Of a stretch of 64,000 nt of DNA, positions 1 through 10,766 are shown in pieces. The notes under the pieces were generated by a model. It worked only from the letters and a program-made list of their open reading frames with translations. It had not been told where the DNA came from and made no database searches. The DNA is taken from assembly GCA_019802505.1 (NCBI GenBank), contig JAFMOC010000084.1:875501-939500 (forward strand), in the 5' to 3' direction. Position 1 is the first letter of the stretch, and each line of letters begins with the position of its first letter. Both the position numbers and the translations under genes were made by a program. This stretch comes from Corydoras sp. C115 (lineage: Eukaryota; Chordata; Actinopteri; Siluriformes; Callichthyidae).

Positions 1-700
1 ACACTATAATAAAAATGGTTTGATTCACAAATGAGTTTATTGAAAACAAAATTGCTAATGAACTAGACTTCCGCCAATAAATCTAGTCTGGTTTTTCAGT
101 TTCTCTAACAATCAAATGCTGCTATGTAGTAGCCAAATTACAGCACACAGTTTATAAAATACATTTGGAAAATATTGTATATCCATAAACTTTTCTGGTG
201 CCGTGCTAAAGTTTTATTGCTAAAACACAAACACCAATAATTTGACTGTGTAAATATCAGTCTGCTTTTGTTTTTTTTGTATTTTTGCTCTTGATCCAAA
301 ATGTCTTATTTTTGTATTTTTTGTGTTTAATGTATACAATAATTCTTTTTTATGATATTAAGTATAGATGATTTAATAATCAATTTATCATAACCTAATA
401 AATATTATGGCGGTAATATATTATACCTATAATTGATATTATTTGTTTGTTTGCAATTTCAATTTAGTTGCCTTTATGTTAACCATCTGACCAACTAATT
501 ACCAAACATCTAGTGTACCTTATGCTACGCTTTTCCCTGTTATGTGCTGCTGTAACACACTCCAGATACTAATTTGTGTGCCATTTGTGAAATTATTATA
601 ACTAATTCTCTCTCTAACTAAATAATTCTCATTTTACTTGAGCATAAATGATAAAATAAAATTATTAATAATTTAATTAAAATTATAAGGACACATTTCT
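1..700. other. AT-rich intron, nothing recognised
   Basis: This stretch lies downstream of the last visible collagen exon (minus-strand gene), so it is inferred to be intron. It is AT-rich with several T-runs. I see no Gly-X-Y codons, transposon termini or long reading frame in it. Confidence 0.5.
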
Positions 701-821
701 TTTTAGTTTAGTTAAGACAGTAAGAACTAGACGTTGCATTTAAATGTACAGTAATGTACACTGTATTGGGTAGGTTAATTAGGAAATGGGGTGAGGATGG
801 TGTACAGTATGTATTTCTTGC

Positions 822-959
822 CTTTTGGACCTTCTTTGCCAGTTTCTCCTTCAGGTCCTGCAAGACCAGCTGGGCCAATTTCACCACAATGTCCCGGAAA
901 ACCTGCCGATGGCTGCTCAATAAGACTATCAAAACTATTTCCCGGAAACCCCTTAGCAC
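822..959 (-). CDS. Type IV collagen alpha chain, exon e19
   Basis: This 138-bp exon encodes part of the collagenous domain of a basement-membrane collagen alpha chain. After the two bases that finish a split Gly codon it reads GAKGFPGN, then an interruption (NSFDSLIEQPSA) that breaks the Gly-X-Y rhythm, then regular triplets with one Cys (GHC). The acceptor is ctag before the split codon. The donor is AAAAG followed by GCAAG, so the intron would start with GC rather than GT; the Gly-X-Y pattern stops there and no GT donor fits. Both ends are phase 1. It is the most C-terminal exon in the window; the paralogue cannot be named. Confidence 0.9.
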
Positions 960-1179
960 CTAGATTGTAAGGGAGAGAAAATGAGACAGAGAGAGGAGGA
1001 GAGAGATAGAGGTGGATAAACAGTAATAGATCAGATTAAAGTTTTGGTTATATGTATTAAGATTCAGTTTAGCCACTTCTCCCAACTGACTTAGACTACA
1101 ATACATAATTTAATTATCCAAGCAATTTTACAAATCAAATGTGTTTCGTTATACTAAATATCAGCACCGTTGAAATTAA

Positions 1180-1643
1180 CATTTAGTCATTTAAGCAGAC
1201 GCTTTTATCCAAAGTGACTTACAAATGAGAACATCACAAGTCAGTAGTTATGAAGAAAACCAGCTACACTGTAGAATTATCAAACCTGATCGTTATCTGA
1301 TCCTGCACCCCCCCCCCTTTTTTTCTACAAAAAGTATTTGTTAAAAAGATGCGTCTTTAGTAGTTTCTTAAAAATGACTAGTGACTCTGCCTTGCGGACA
1401 GAGTTAGGAAGATCGTTCCACCATTTTGCAGTGGTGAACGCCACGGAGTGAAATCACCAGGCGGCAATCATCACTGGAGCAAAGTGAACGAGCTGGAGTG
1501 TATTTCGAAAAGATAGAGTGAATTTAAGAGGGGGCAGATCCAGAAATGGTCCTGTAGGCCAGAGTCAGTGACTTGTACTGAATGCGAGCAGCTACAGGGA
1601 GCCAATGGAGAGAAATGAGTAGTGGAGTGACATGAGTTCACTT
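1180..1643 (-). mobile_element. L2-clade LINE, 3' end fragment
   Basis: Read on the minus strand this is the end of the LINE ORF2 followed by its 3' untranslated tail, which finishes with the fish L2-type tail (tttagtcatttaagcagacg on the + strand). A homopolymer C-tract followed by T near 1308-1325 is the complement of the A/G tract found in the other L2 copies here. The 5' part is missing, as expected of a LINE truncated during reverse transcription. Confidence 0.75.
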
Positions 1644-1752
1644 GATTTACTTGTTGTACGAGTCAACAGGTAAAGTATTGCACTCATACACAGATGAGCT
1701 TTGGTAAAGCAGCACGTGTGATTTTTATTATGTACAGATTTATAATTCAGAC

Positions 1753-1860
1753 CTTCCTCTCCTCTTTGTCCTTTAAGACCTTTTATTCCAGATTTGCCAG
1801 GTTCTCCTCGTATACCAGGCCTTCCATATTCTCCACAGATGCCAAAATCGCCTTTTTCAC
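1753..1860 (-). CDS. Type IV collagen alpha chain, exon e18
   Basis: This 108-bp exon (36 codons, phase 1 at both ends) encodes uninterrupted Gly-X-Y starting GEKGDFGICGEYGRPG and ending GQRGEEG. One Cys sits in the Y position. The acceptor is ttgtattag, a good AG after pyrimidines; the donor is GAAG followed by gtctga, weaker than consensus. It joins in phase to e17 upstream and e19 downstream. Its role is a stretch of the triple helix. Confidence 0.92.
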
Positions 1861-1921
1861 CTAATACAAACAAGAAAGACTAGCTGAACAAAATCAAGTT
1901 CGAATTTCCCAAATTATTCGT

Positions 1922-2010
1922 TTATATAGTGCTTTTTATAATAATACATTGTCACAAAGCAGCTTTAGAAAGAGTGTTCTTAGCCTGAACTCCCAAAGAG
2001 CAAGCCAAAT
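1922..2010 (-). mobile_element. CR1/Rex-like LINE, 3' tail fragment
   Basis: On the minus strand this reads like the tail of the CR1-like LINE at 13917-16396: gcttgctctttggg, then aaagctgctttgtgacaatg and a short run ending in aaaaagcactata. Only the tail survives. The following 2010-2265 may be more of the same repeat but is too diverged to call. Confidence 0.6.
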
Positions 2011-2269
2011 CAACAGAGTAAGATAAAGTAAAACTTCCTGGTTAGTTATCAGGAAAGAAACCTGTGTACAGGAAGCAACAGTGCAGGACACCAATGTGCA
2101 GATAGCATAATTGTCAAATGTCCAACTTAAAAAAAAAAGTTCCGTCTCTCTACCGGCGGCTGGTGGTATTACCATTAAATCTGGAATGACACCCCAATGC
2201 CTTCTATTGGGGCCTGGTGGTATTATTTGTTAATTTGTGTATCTGGTCCAACCATGAGTGTTTATTATC

Positions 2270-2604
2270 CATCCATCCATTACCTTCCGCTTCATCCTCT
2301 ACTAGGGTCCCCATGCCCATCCAGGGGAGAAAGTTTCGGACGCTGGGCAGATACACCCATGGCAGGGTGCCAATCAATCACTGGGCACACACTCACACAC
2401 ACACACACACACACACTCTATATGGGGAAATTTGGAGAATTCAATTGACCTTGATCCATGTTTTTGGACTGTGGGAGGACACCGGAAAACACGGAGGAAA
2501 CCCACACGAATAAGGGGAGAACATGGAAACTCCACCCAGATTGCGATTCGAACCAGGAATCCCTAGTGCTGAGAGGCGAATGTCCTAACCACTAAGCCAC
2601 CGTG
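2270..2604 (-). mobile_element. SINE-A (tRNA-derived), nearly full length
   Basis: SINE-A is my name for the commonest repeat here. Its head carries the pol III A box (TGGCTTAGTGG) and B box (GGTTCGAATCC), followed by a body of about 270 bp and a tail of short TGAA/TGGA repeats. This copy is on the minus strand, lacks the first few bases of the head and carries an expanded CA run (2391-2415). It is noncoding; the reading frames over it are chance. Confidence 0.85.

Positions 2605-2642
<38 letters not shown>
2605..2642. repeat. (TTA)n microsatellite
   Basis: A pure run of the trinucleotide TTA directly abuts the head of the preceding SINE copy. Confidence 0.95.
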
Positions 2643-2643
<1 letters not shown>

Positions 2644-2821
2644 ACCACCTATATTAGCTAAATCTGTGTGTCTGGTAAAAAGTTTGCAAATGCTATTTCA
2701 CCCACTTGCCGTTATTCAATTATGCTGAAACATTGCACAATTTTCATCATCGATGACAACACATGAATCAATTAACTAATTAGTGGTAATTAATTAATTT
2801 TGTTTTCTTTGGATAAATTGC

Positions 2822-3173
2822 GGGCGGCACGGTGGCTTAGTGGTTAGCACGTTTGCCTCTCAGCACTAGGGATTCCTGGTTCGAATCCCCATCTGGGTGG
2901 AGTTTCCATGTTCTCCCCGTGTCCGCGTGGGTTTCCTCCGGGTTCTCCGGTTTCCTCCCACAGTCCAAAAACATGGATCAAGTCAATTGAGTTCTCCAAA
3001 TTGCCCCCTATAGAGTGTGTTTGTGTGAGTGAGTGTATGCCCATCGATAGATTGGCGCCCTGTCCTGGGTGTATCATGCCCAGCGCCCGAAACGTTCTCC
3101 CCTGGATGGGCATGGGAAACCACACTGCGACCCTAATAGAGGATAAAGCGGAAGATAATGAATGAATGAATGA
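2822..3173 (+). mobile_element. SINE-A, full-length copy with target duplication
   Basis: This is a complete SINE-A on the plus strand: head gggcggcacggtggcttagt, B box ggttcgaatcc, body and a (GAAT)n tail. It is flanked by the 9-bp direct repeat ATAAATTGC (2813-2821 and 3174-3182), the duplication made by target-primed insertion. It makes a good reference copy for the family. Confidence 0.92.
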
Positions 3174-3182
3174 ATAAATTGC

Positions 3183-4104
3183 CCATTTTCTACAAAATTT
3201 TATACATCACAAGCAGAATTAATTTAGGATAAAGTAATTTAACACAATATAGGGGTGGTTTTTAAAAAAGATTTAAAAAATATTTTGCTTGTTGTTTAAT
3301 TAGTTCTCATTTATGGTCTATTCAGTTATATTAGATTCAGCTGTGTTGCTTGTCACATCACACTTTTGTAAGGTCATAAGACCATCCCTCTGTATGTAGG
3401 GTGTTGAAACTAAGCCTTATTGTGTTTCTGACTTGTATCATTAATTATGTGTCATTAATTATTACTGTCACGTCTCATGCTTGTTTCTGATTTCACCCGG
3501 TGTCGCCTGCATTAAACAGTACTTCTGAACCACTATTAGCTTTGGACTCTGACCTTCCAAGCCGTGGCATCACAGCTCATGACAGTATACAAGTGGTATA
3601 TAAGCATGTTTTCTGATAGAACTGCTTAAGTAAAACAATTAGCATTGGATTCAAATCAAGGCAGCCTTGCTCCAGTTAATGCAACTGGAAATGTTAAGGA
3701 CTGGCAGTAAGGCAGAGAAAAAATGCAGCAGTCATCTTGGTTTAAGTGCAGTAAAGGTCTGAGAGCTTTAGAGAAACTATAGTGTTAGGAAATAGGTCTT
3801 AAGTCCCCAAATGCCTGTGGCCCAGAAATATTTTTTTCAAAGTTCTCCCACAATTGGTATTACATTGTAAATGCAAAAATAAAGTATTATCCTTCCTGTT
3901 GGTTTTGATTTTTTGATTTACATTAAGTTTGTGATTGGTTTTTTCACATTCACAAAAAACATAAATCAACTGATTGTTTAACTATATTAAAACATTGATT
4001 GTTAGTCAAAATGAGTACCACAGAATGTGGTGAGACTCTATAGTAGAAGTCAGTCTATTATATAAAATTCTATATTACATACAAATTAGGGAAAGAATGT
4101 TTAC
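3183..4104. other. Intron e17/e18, no recognised feature
   Basis: AT-rich intronic sequence. A piece at 3466-3586 begins TGTCACG and ends CATGACA with an ATTAAA inside, which resembles a short LTR, but its flanks show no target duplication. Nothing else is recognised. Confidence 0.4.
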
Positions 4105-4260
4105 CTTTTTGTCCTTGGTGTCCTTCTATTCCAATGGACCCCTGAGGACCATAAGGTCCCTGTTTTCCTTTAAGCCCTGGAGGGCCTGGCTTACCAGGGT
4201 CTCCCTCATCCCCACACACAGGAATTGGAACACCTGGTTCTCCTTCATGGCCTTGGGGTC
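4105..4260 (-). CDS. Type IV collagen alpha chain, exon e17
   Basis: This 156-bp exon (52 codons, phase 1 at both ends) begins GPQGHEGEPG, contains the interruption VPIPVC with one Cys, then returns to regular triplets to GHQGQKG. The acceptor is caattatag; the donor is AAAAG followed by gtaaac. It continues the collagenous domain between e16 and e18. Confidence 0.93.
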
Positions 4261-4520
4261 CTATAATTGATTCACATGCTGACATTATTCAGATGCTCGT
4301 AGACAATAATTGGGGCAAAAAGCCACTGGTCATCCCTGAAAATTCCTATTCTGCCACATTTTTTTGGCATAAAGCGTTAAGCCTCACTTAAAGTTATCAA
4401 TAATAGACTAATGGCCAATTTGAGCATGCTAACCAGTTGTTTCTGCACATGATGCCAAAAATTTCCATGGGCAAAGATTGTTTAGAACTCTGTGCATCTT
4501 AAAACACAGGACATACACTT

Positions 4521-4612
4521 TCCAATGAATCCTCTATTAGGGTGGGGGTGTGTGCTCCCCATGACCATCCAGGGCAGAACATTTCGGGCACAGGGCAGAG
4601 AAACCCAGACAG
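4521..4612 (-). mobile_element. SINE-A remnant
   Basis: A diverged scrap of the SINE-A 3' half on the minus strand: cctctattagggt, then ccatccaggg, a string resembling the gagaacgtttcgggc motif, and gggcagag. Ends are not defined. Confidence 0.5.
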
Positions 4613-4789
4613 AGTGTTCAGCAACACCAGGTCACTACAGAGAACTGTCATCTTTTCCTTCCACTACACCCTCGACACCACAAACTTCAGCTAATATACA
4701 AAGACCTGCTATCTTCATAAGTTTTTGTACGACTCTGCGATAGTTGCATGTTTCAGCATGGGTAATGAGGATGAGTACAAAATTACAGT

Positions 4790-5470
4790 GAAGGACTGTC
4801 ACATGTTGCCAGTTGAACCACCTGCAGCACAGGGACAAGGGAGATGGTGGTGGATCTGGGAAGAAACAAGGCACTGGTTTTGTACTAATGGGGTCATTGA
4901 GTAAAGATACTGTGAAGGACAAATACTATACCTAGGAATGTATATTGACAATAAAGTGAACTGGGGTAAACAAACCAAAACCCTCTAAAGGAAGAGTCAA
5001 AGCTGTCTCTACTTTTTGAGGAGCCTAAAGTCCAGTCTGTCAGACAATGCTCAGGATCTTCTATGAATCTGTGATGGTGAGTCCTATTCATGCTGTTGCT
5101 GTTGCTGTAGGCAGCAGATGCCAACAGACTGAACAAAGTTATTTGTAAAACTGGTGATGTTGTGGGATGGACTCACTGATTGCAGCATCAGAGAGGTGGA
5201 TGCTGTCTAAGCTGAATGCCATTATGAACAATGCCTCCCACTTACTGTGACACACTGGTAAGACTCAGAATGCACCATGGAGCACCACAGGTGCTTCCTG
5301 TGGCTGTAAAACTCTATAACTTTTCTCTCAATGTGTAATAACGCAACTTGTATATGCAATACTTATTACTTTATATTAATCACATGTGCAATATTTTTCA
5401 ATATTTATAACGTTGCCACAACTGCTTTATTTTTGCCACTTTACTTTGTTTTTTATATTTAAATATGCCA
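4790..5470 (+). mobile_element. Non-LTR retrotransposon, ORF2 C-terminal remnant
   Basis: Frame-broken translation gives the end of a LINE reverse transcriptase: KYLGMYIDNKLNWG-like near 4930, then a segment reading LRIFYESV near 5050 and NAIMNNASH near 5215. Stops and frameshifts are frequent, so it is a dead fragment. The same style of ORF2 end is seen at 30420-31220. The clade is not assigned. Confidence 0.6.
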
Positions 5471-5549
5471 GTAATACATAAACTTACATTTGATTATATT
5501 GCATTTTATTCTTCTACTTACATTTTTTAACAAGCTTTTAATGATAATA

Positions 5550-5582
5550 TACTACTACTACTACTACTACTAATAATAATAG

Positions 5583-5657
<75 letters not shown>
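5550..5657. repeat. Compound triplet microsatellite, self-complementary
   Basis: The run goes (CTA)n, then (ATA/ATT)n, then (TAG)n. The first and last blocks are reverse complements of each other, so one strand could fold into a long hairpin. Confidence 0.95.
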
Positions 5658-5864
5658 TTTATCCATTATTTTTTTTTGCACATTGTTACACTATAAATGG
5701 GGAATTTGTGACTACTGTAGTTTCCCCCAACGGATTAATACAGCATTGTAATTCTGATTCACCCAAATTATACATGTGCTATGATGGTTGTGACGAACAG
5801 AGAACAGAGAACCGACAGAGGACTAACAGGAAAAAAAGAAAACATATGTTCTATAGTTCATGTA

Positions 5865-7473
5865 CAGTGGGTTGCAAAAGTATTCATACCCCTTGAACTT
5901 TTCCATATTTTGTCACATTGCAACCACAAACATAAATATATTTCACTGGAATTTAATGTGAAAGACCAACACAAAGTGGTATACAATTGTGAAGTGGAAG
6001 GAAAATTATACATGAATCAACATTTTTTTTACAAATAAAAAACTGAAAAGTGCGACGTGCAAAAGTATTCAGCCCCTTTTTCCCTGAGTGCAACCAATTG
6101 CATTCAGAAGTCACCTGATGAGTGCTAATGACTCAAAAGGGTCCACCTGTGTGTAATCTAATCTCGGTACAAATACAGCTGCTCCGTGATGGCCTCAGAT
6201 GTTGGTTAAGAGAATATTGGGGAGCAAACAGCATCATGAAGTCCAAAGAACACACCAGACAGGTTAGGAATATGGTTTTGGAGAAGTTTAAAGCAGGCTT
6301 AGGTTATAAAAAGATTTCCAAAGCTTTGAACATCTCACGGAGCACTGTTCAATCCATCATCTGGAAATGGAAAGAGTATGGCACCACAGTAAACCTGCCA
6401 AGACAAGGCCGTCCACCTAAACTTACAGGCCGAACAAGGAGATCACTAATCAGAGAGGCAGCCAAGAGGCCCATGGTGACTCTGGATGAAATGCAGAGAG
6501 CCACAGCTCAGGTGGGGGAAACTGTCCACAGGACAACAATTAGTCGTGCACTACACAAATGTGGTCTTTATGGAAGAGTGGCAAGGAGAAAGCCATTGTT
6601 AAAAGAAAACCATACGAAGTCCCGTTTGCAGTTTGCCAGAAGCCATGTTGAGGACACAGCAAACATGTGGAAGAAGGTGCTTTGGTCAGACGAGACCAAA
6701 ATTGAACTTTTTGGCCACAATGCAAAACGCTATGTGTGGCGGAGAAATAACACTGCACATCACTCTGAAAACACCATCCCCACTGTCAAATATGGTGGTG
6801 GCAGCATCATGCTCTGGGGGTGCTTCTCTTCAGCAGGGACCGGGAAGTTGGTCAAAGTTGATGGGAAGATGGATGGAGCCAAATACAGGGCAATCTTGGA
6901 AGAAAACCTGTTGGAGTCAGCAAAAGATTTGAGACTGGGGCGGAGGTTCACCTTCCAGCAGGACAACGACCCTAAACATAAAGCCAGAGCTACAATGGAG
7001 TGGTTTAAAAAAAAGAATATTCATGTGTTAGAATGGCCCAGTCAAAGTCCAGACCTAAACCCAATTGAGAATTTGTGGCAAGATCTCAAAACTGCTGTTC
7101 ACAAACGCTCTCCATCCAATCTGACTGAGCTTGAGCTGTTTTGCAAGGAGGAATGGGCAAGAATTTCAGTCACTAGATGTGCAAAGCTGGTGGAGACATA
7201 CCCTAAAAGACTTGTAGCTGTAATTGCAGCAAAAGGTGGCTCCACAAAGTATTGACTCAGGGGGGCTGAATACTTTTGCACGTCGCACTTTTCAGTTTTT
7301 TATTTGTAAAAAAAATGTTGATTCATGTATAATTTTCCTTCCACTTCACAATTGTATACCACTTTGTGTTGGTCTTTCACATTAAATTCCAGTGAAATAT
7401 ATTTATGTTTGTGGTTGTAATGTGACAAAATATGGAAAAGTTCAAGGGGTATGAATACTTTTGCAACCCACTG
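5865..7473 (+). mobile_element. Tc1-like element, family Tc1-A, complete copy
   Basis: The element is 1609 bp with TA on both sides (5863-5864 and 7474-7475), the Tc1/mariner target duplication. Its inverted repeats are about 212 bp (5865-6076 and 7262-7473) and almost identical. Each repeat holds an outer and an inner copy of TGCAAAAGTATTCA (near 5873 and 6058), the IR/DR layout in which two sites per end bind transposase. The single gene between them is intact. A close second copy lies at 27524-29120. Confidence 0.96.
6236..7255 (+). CDS. Tc1-like transposase, intact frame
   Basis: This gene would encode the enzyme that cuts and pastes the surrounding element. The frame is open from 6122, but Met at 6236 (MKSKEHTRQ) gives 339 residues, the usual Tc1 transposase length. 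Two helix-turn-helix segments (roughly residues 10-110) are joined by a GRPPK linker, as in paired-like DNA-binding domains. The catalytic triad is D152 (WSDET), D243 (QQDND) and E278 (NPIENLW), with 34 residues between the last two (DD34E). Compared with the second copy it has Trp instead of Arg in the first helical region (IIWKWKEYG), perhaps a private mutation. Whether it is active cannot be seen. Confidence 0.95.
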   Translation: MKSKEHTRQVRNMVLEKFKAGLGYKKISKALNISRSTVQSIIWKWKEYGTTVNLPRQGRPPKLTGRTRRSLIREAAKRPMVTLDEMQRATAQVGETVHRTTISRALHKCGLYGRVARRKPLLKENHTKSRLQFARSHVEDTANMWKKVLWSDETKIELFGHNAKRYVWRRNNTAHHSENTIPTVKYGGGSIMLWGCFSSAGTGKLVKVDGKMDGAKYRAILEENLLESAKDLRLGRRFTFQQDNDPKHKARATMEWFKKKNIHVLEWPSQSPDLNPIENLWQDLKTAVHKRSPSNLTELELFCKEEWARISVTRCAKLVETYPKRLVAVIAAKGGSTKY

Positions 7474-7475
7474 TA

Positions 7476-7859
7476 TATGGTAAGTGGAGAAAAGAAGGTG
7501 GTGTGTCCAAACCTTTGTTCAAACTTTAAATTTAGACTAAAGCTTGTCAACTTGAAGGGCTTTCTTTTGCAGTGTTCTCTCTATTATACTGGACTATCTA
7601 TAGTGCTTTACAGGTCATTCATGTTGCTGTGGAATTTTTTTTGCTTTCTAGTAATAGTGTTGTCCTGGGCACAAGGATGAAGCTGAATTTTCATGTTATG
7701 TCATCATGTAATTCAACTTTTGGTAATTTTTTTCTTGAAGATCAAGAAAAATTTAATCTCTGAACCAACATAAAAATCTCTTAAGGTAACATGCTATTAT
7801 ATATTGTATATTGCTATTATCATTTAATAGTTGAATTATTAATTAATAATTATTTAATA
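7476..7859. other. Intron, nothing recognised
   Basis: AT-rich sequence between the Tc1 element and an L2 fragment. No exon or repeat terminus is visible. Confidence 0.5.
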
Positions 7860-8945
7860 ATACATTTACATTTAGTCATTTAGCAGATGCTTTTATCCAA
7901 AGCGACTTACAAATGAGAACACCAGAAGTCAGTAGATATGATGAAAACCAGCTACACTGTAGTATTATCAAACCTGATCGTTATCTTATCCTGCAATCCC
8001 TCCCTTGTTTTCTTCCTACAACAGGTGTTTGTTAAAAAGATGGGTCTTTGGTAGTTTCTCAAAAATGCCAAGTGACTCCATTTCCATGTTCCACCATTTT
8101 GCAGAGGTGAACGCCACAGAGTGAGAATTAGCTCCTCAGTGAGATGGAATCACCAGGCGACAATCATCACTGGAGCGAAGTCAACGAGCTGGAGTGTATT
8201 TTGAAAGATAGAGTGAAGGTAATAGGGGGCAGATCCAGAGATGGTCCTGTAGGCCAGAGTCAGTGACTTGTACTGAATGCGAGGAGCTACAGGGAGCAAA
8301 TGAGTAGTGCAGTGACATGAGTTCACTTGAGCTGGTTGAATACAAGTCGGGCTGCAGAGTTCTGAATTAGTTGTGGAGATGAGAGAAATTAATTTTAATT
8401 TGAGATAAAGGGCCTTCATCCAAACAGATATGTAGGTGAAGCAGGCAGATATCCGATTTGAGATTTGTGGTGTCATCAGGGGCAAAAGACAAATAAAGCT
8501 GAATGTCATCAGCATAGCAGTGGTAAGAGAAACCATGTGCCTGAATGGCTGTGCCCAGTGATGTCAAGTACAATGAAAAGAGGAGAGGACCAAGTACAGA
8601 GCCCTGAGGAACACCAGTGAATACTTGGTGAGCGTTAGAGATCTCCATTCCATGACACTTTGTAGGTCCTTCTTGTTAGATAGGATCAAAACTATTAAAG
8701 TGTTGTACCAGAAAAGCCTGTGTAGTTACCACCCGTTCAAGTGTTTTAGACAGGAAAGGTAAAAGTGATACAGGTCTGTAGCTCTCGACCAAATTTAGGT
8801 TGAGCATTGGCTTTTTGAGCAGAGGATTGACTATGGCCTGTTTGAGAGAATCAGGAAAACTACCAGACGTGAGGGAGGAGCTGATGATGTGTGTAAGTGC
8901 TGGTGTGATAGAGGAGGCACTGGGTTAAAGAAGGTGAGATGGGAC
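7860..8945 (-). mobile_element. L2-clade LINE, reverse transcriptase and 3' end
   Basis: On the minus strand the frames give pieces of an L2 reverse transcriptase: GVPQGSVLGPLLFSLYLTSL and YHCYADDIQLYLSF (the catalytic DD is YADD) around 8500-8630, then IQYKSLTLAYRTISGSAPYY near 8235, then the 3' UTR and L2 tail at 7860-7910. Frameshifts and small deletions (around 8380 and 8650) have killed it. The endonuclease half is absent. Confidence 0.85.
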
Positions 8946-9567
8946 TTAAATCAGATGGGATATAACTCAAAGCTAGTTTCACAATGCAAAAAATGTAATA
9001 TAATTTGTCTCTACAAAATCATGCCATATGTTGAAGGATCACTGTGGTGCTCACTCTTTAGGTCAAACAAAGATATTTTTATGGAATTCAGAGCAGGGGA
9101 TTGGGAAGAAAAGCAATGTAATCACATTACATTTATTTATTCATAATCTAAATAATAAAAAAAACATTTTATATGTCGTCCCTTTTACTGCAGTGACCTT
9201 TTGGTGAGTTACTCTCTCAACATTGACTAGGAATGAATTAGAATTAAGCCATGATGTGGGTGATAACATAATGCCATATTTCTCCTGCTTTAAGTTAAAT
9301 AGCAATGCTAAACTAAATTAAACAACATGGTGTTGAAAATTGCAAATCCTGGTTATACTGAGTTTATGTCTTATAACAAGACATTTTAAAATAGGCAGAA
9401 CATTACAAAGCCTCAGTTCCCAAGGGTGCTTAATGAAAAAAATCTATTTTATATTCATACTACTAATTTATCATAAGGGTAGCAACAATATGAAAATTAA
9501 CACAATTAATATATTATAAATTTTACACATATATCACATATATACACACACACACAAAACATTTGAC
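8946..9567. other. Intron, nothing recognised
   Basis: AT-rich intron upstream of the e16 donor. I see no further exon or repeat. Confidence 0.5.
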
Positions 9568-9675
9568 CTTTTTCTCCATCCAAACCCATTGCCCCGGACT
9601 CTCCACAATTTCCTGGTTTAGGATCCTCACAGTCATCACCTACAGGTCCCGATAAACCAGGTTCCCCAGGTTCTC
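9568..9675 (-). CDS. Type IV collagen alpha chain, exon e16
   Basis: This 108-bp exon (36 codons, phase 1 at both ends) starts GEPGEPGLSGPVGD, has a short interruption DDCEDPKP carrying a Cys, then GNCGESG with a second Cys and ends GLDGEKG. The acceptor is ttttctctttccag, the donor AAAAG followed by gtcaaa. Two cysteines within ten residues is unusual for a collagen helix. Confidence 0.92.
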
Positions 9676-9791
9676 CTGGAAAGAGAAAAATAATCATGTG
9701 CATCATTAGAACTTACTTTGTCAGATATCACAAGCTTAAAAGCATAGCTCCCATTCTACAAGCAGTCAGACAGACAGATAGACACATGGCA

Positions 9792-9839
<48 letters not shown>

Positions 9840-10637
9840 GAAATATGATTTGCTCTGACAAACACACACATAGAAAAGAAGAAAGGAGTGTAGTGATGGG
9901 CGACACTACCTGCTTCAGAAAGAGCGTAGGAACCTGAAGGCAGGTGACAGACTTCCTCATGGACGTACACAAAGATGGCAATTGGAGCATTTTTACACCT
10001 TTTACCTTCACTCACCAAAAAATCCAAGTCTATTTGTGATATTATAAATAGTAAATAGTGGAAGATATAAGTTTATTGCAGTTTTTTTGCTGGGAAACAT
10101 TTTCTCGTTGTTCTTTTTCAGATGCTCATTTTATACCTACATCTCATATTTTGATGATATTTACCAAAAGGAAATATAACCCGATAGTGAACTGTGATTC
10201 TTATACCCAGGGCCTCTAACGTCTTGAAGCTATGACAACTTACGAATAGTTCATGGTGGGTAAGCTGGTTAGAGAGTTAGAAGTATTGATTTTGGCTTTC
10301 CCCCATGACATAGAATGACTTATTACTTTATCAGTTAGTTCAAACTGATAACTCATTCAAAAAAATTTCCCAGCAAAAAAAAAAATCTGCAAAGAATTCA
10401 GATATTTCACTTTTTACAGTTTATAATATCACAAAAATGTTTTTTTGTGTTTCATAGACTGTACATCACCCCTGTGTTTTTTTTATTAGTACATTTCTTG
10501 TACTAATAATTTAATCTCCTGGTCTTACCTGGTCCATCTTGTGGCTTTCAGTTGGTTCTTATTTTAGTTTGTTAAGTTTAATTACATGTGGCATGAGGGT
10601 GTGATTAAAATAAAAAATTCTGTAATTATTGAAGAAC
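9676..10637. other. Intron with (AC)n microsatellite
   Basis: A pure AC run occupies about 9793-9834. The rest of this intron is AT-rich with T and A runs; no repeat or exon is recognised. Confidence 0.6.
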
Positions 10638-10766
10638 CTTGGCATCCGTCCGGGCCCCTGTGGCCCTTTGCACCTTGTTGTGCTGGACCTTGAGGCCCTG
10701 GATTTCCAATACAGCCTCTTTCACCTGTTGGTCCTTCTTGACCAATAGATCCTGGCAGACTTAATC
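10638..10766 (-). CDS. Type IV collagen alpha chain, exon e15
   Basis: This 129-bp exon (43 codons, phase 1 at both ends) opens with a small interruption (GLSLPG), continues GSIGQEGPTGERGCIG, has a second interruption (GPAQQG) and ends GPDGCQG. Two Cys are in X positions. The acceptor is atcattttag; the donor CCAAG followed by gttctt is weak. The length, phase and triplets agree with the neighbours. Confidence 0.9.

Noticed and set aside
2823..2900. tRNA-like A and B boxes in SINE heads (here and in other copies)
   Set aside because: The heads do not fold as a full cloverleaf and are attached to a SINE body; they are internal promoters, not tRNA genes.
3466..3586. Short TGTCACG...CATGACA unit resembling an LTR
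   Set aside because: The flanks do not match and no partner was found; too short and diverged to call.
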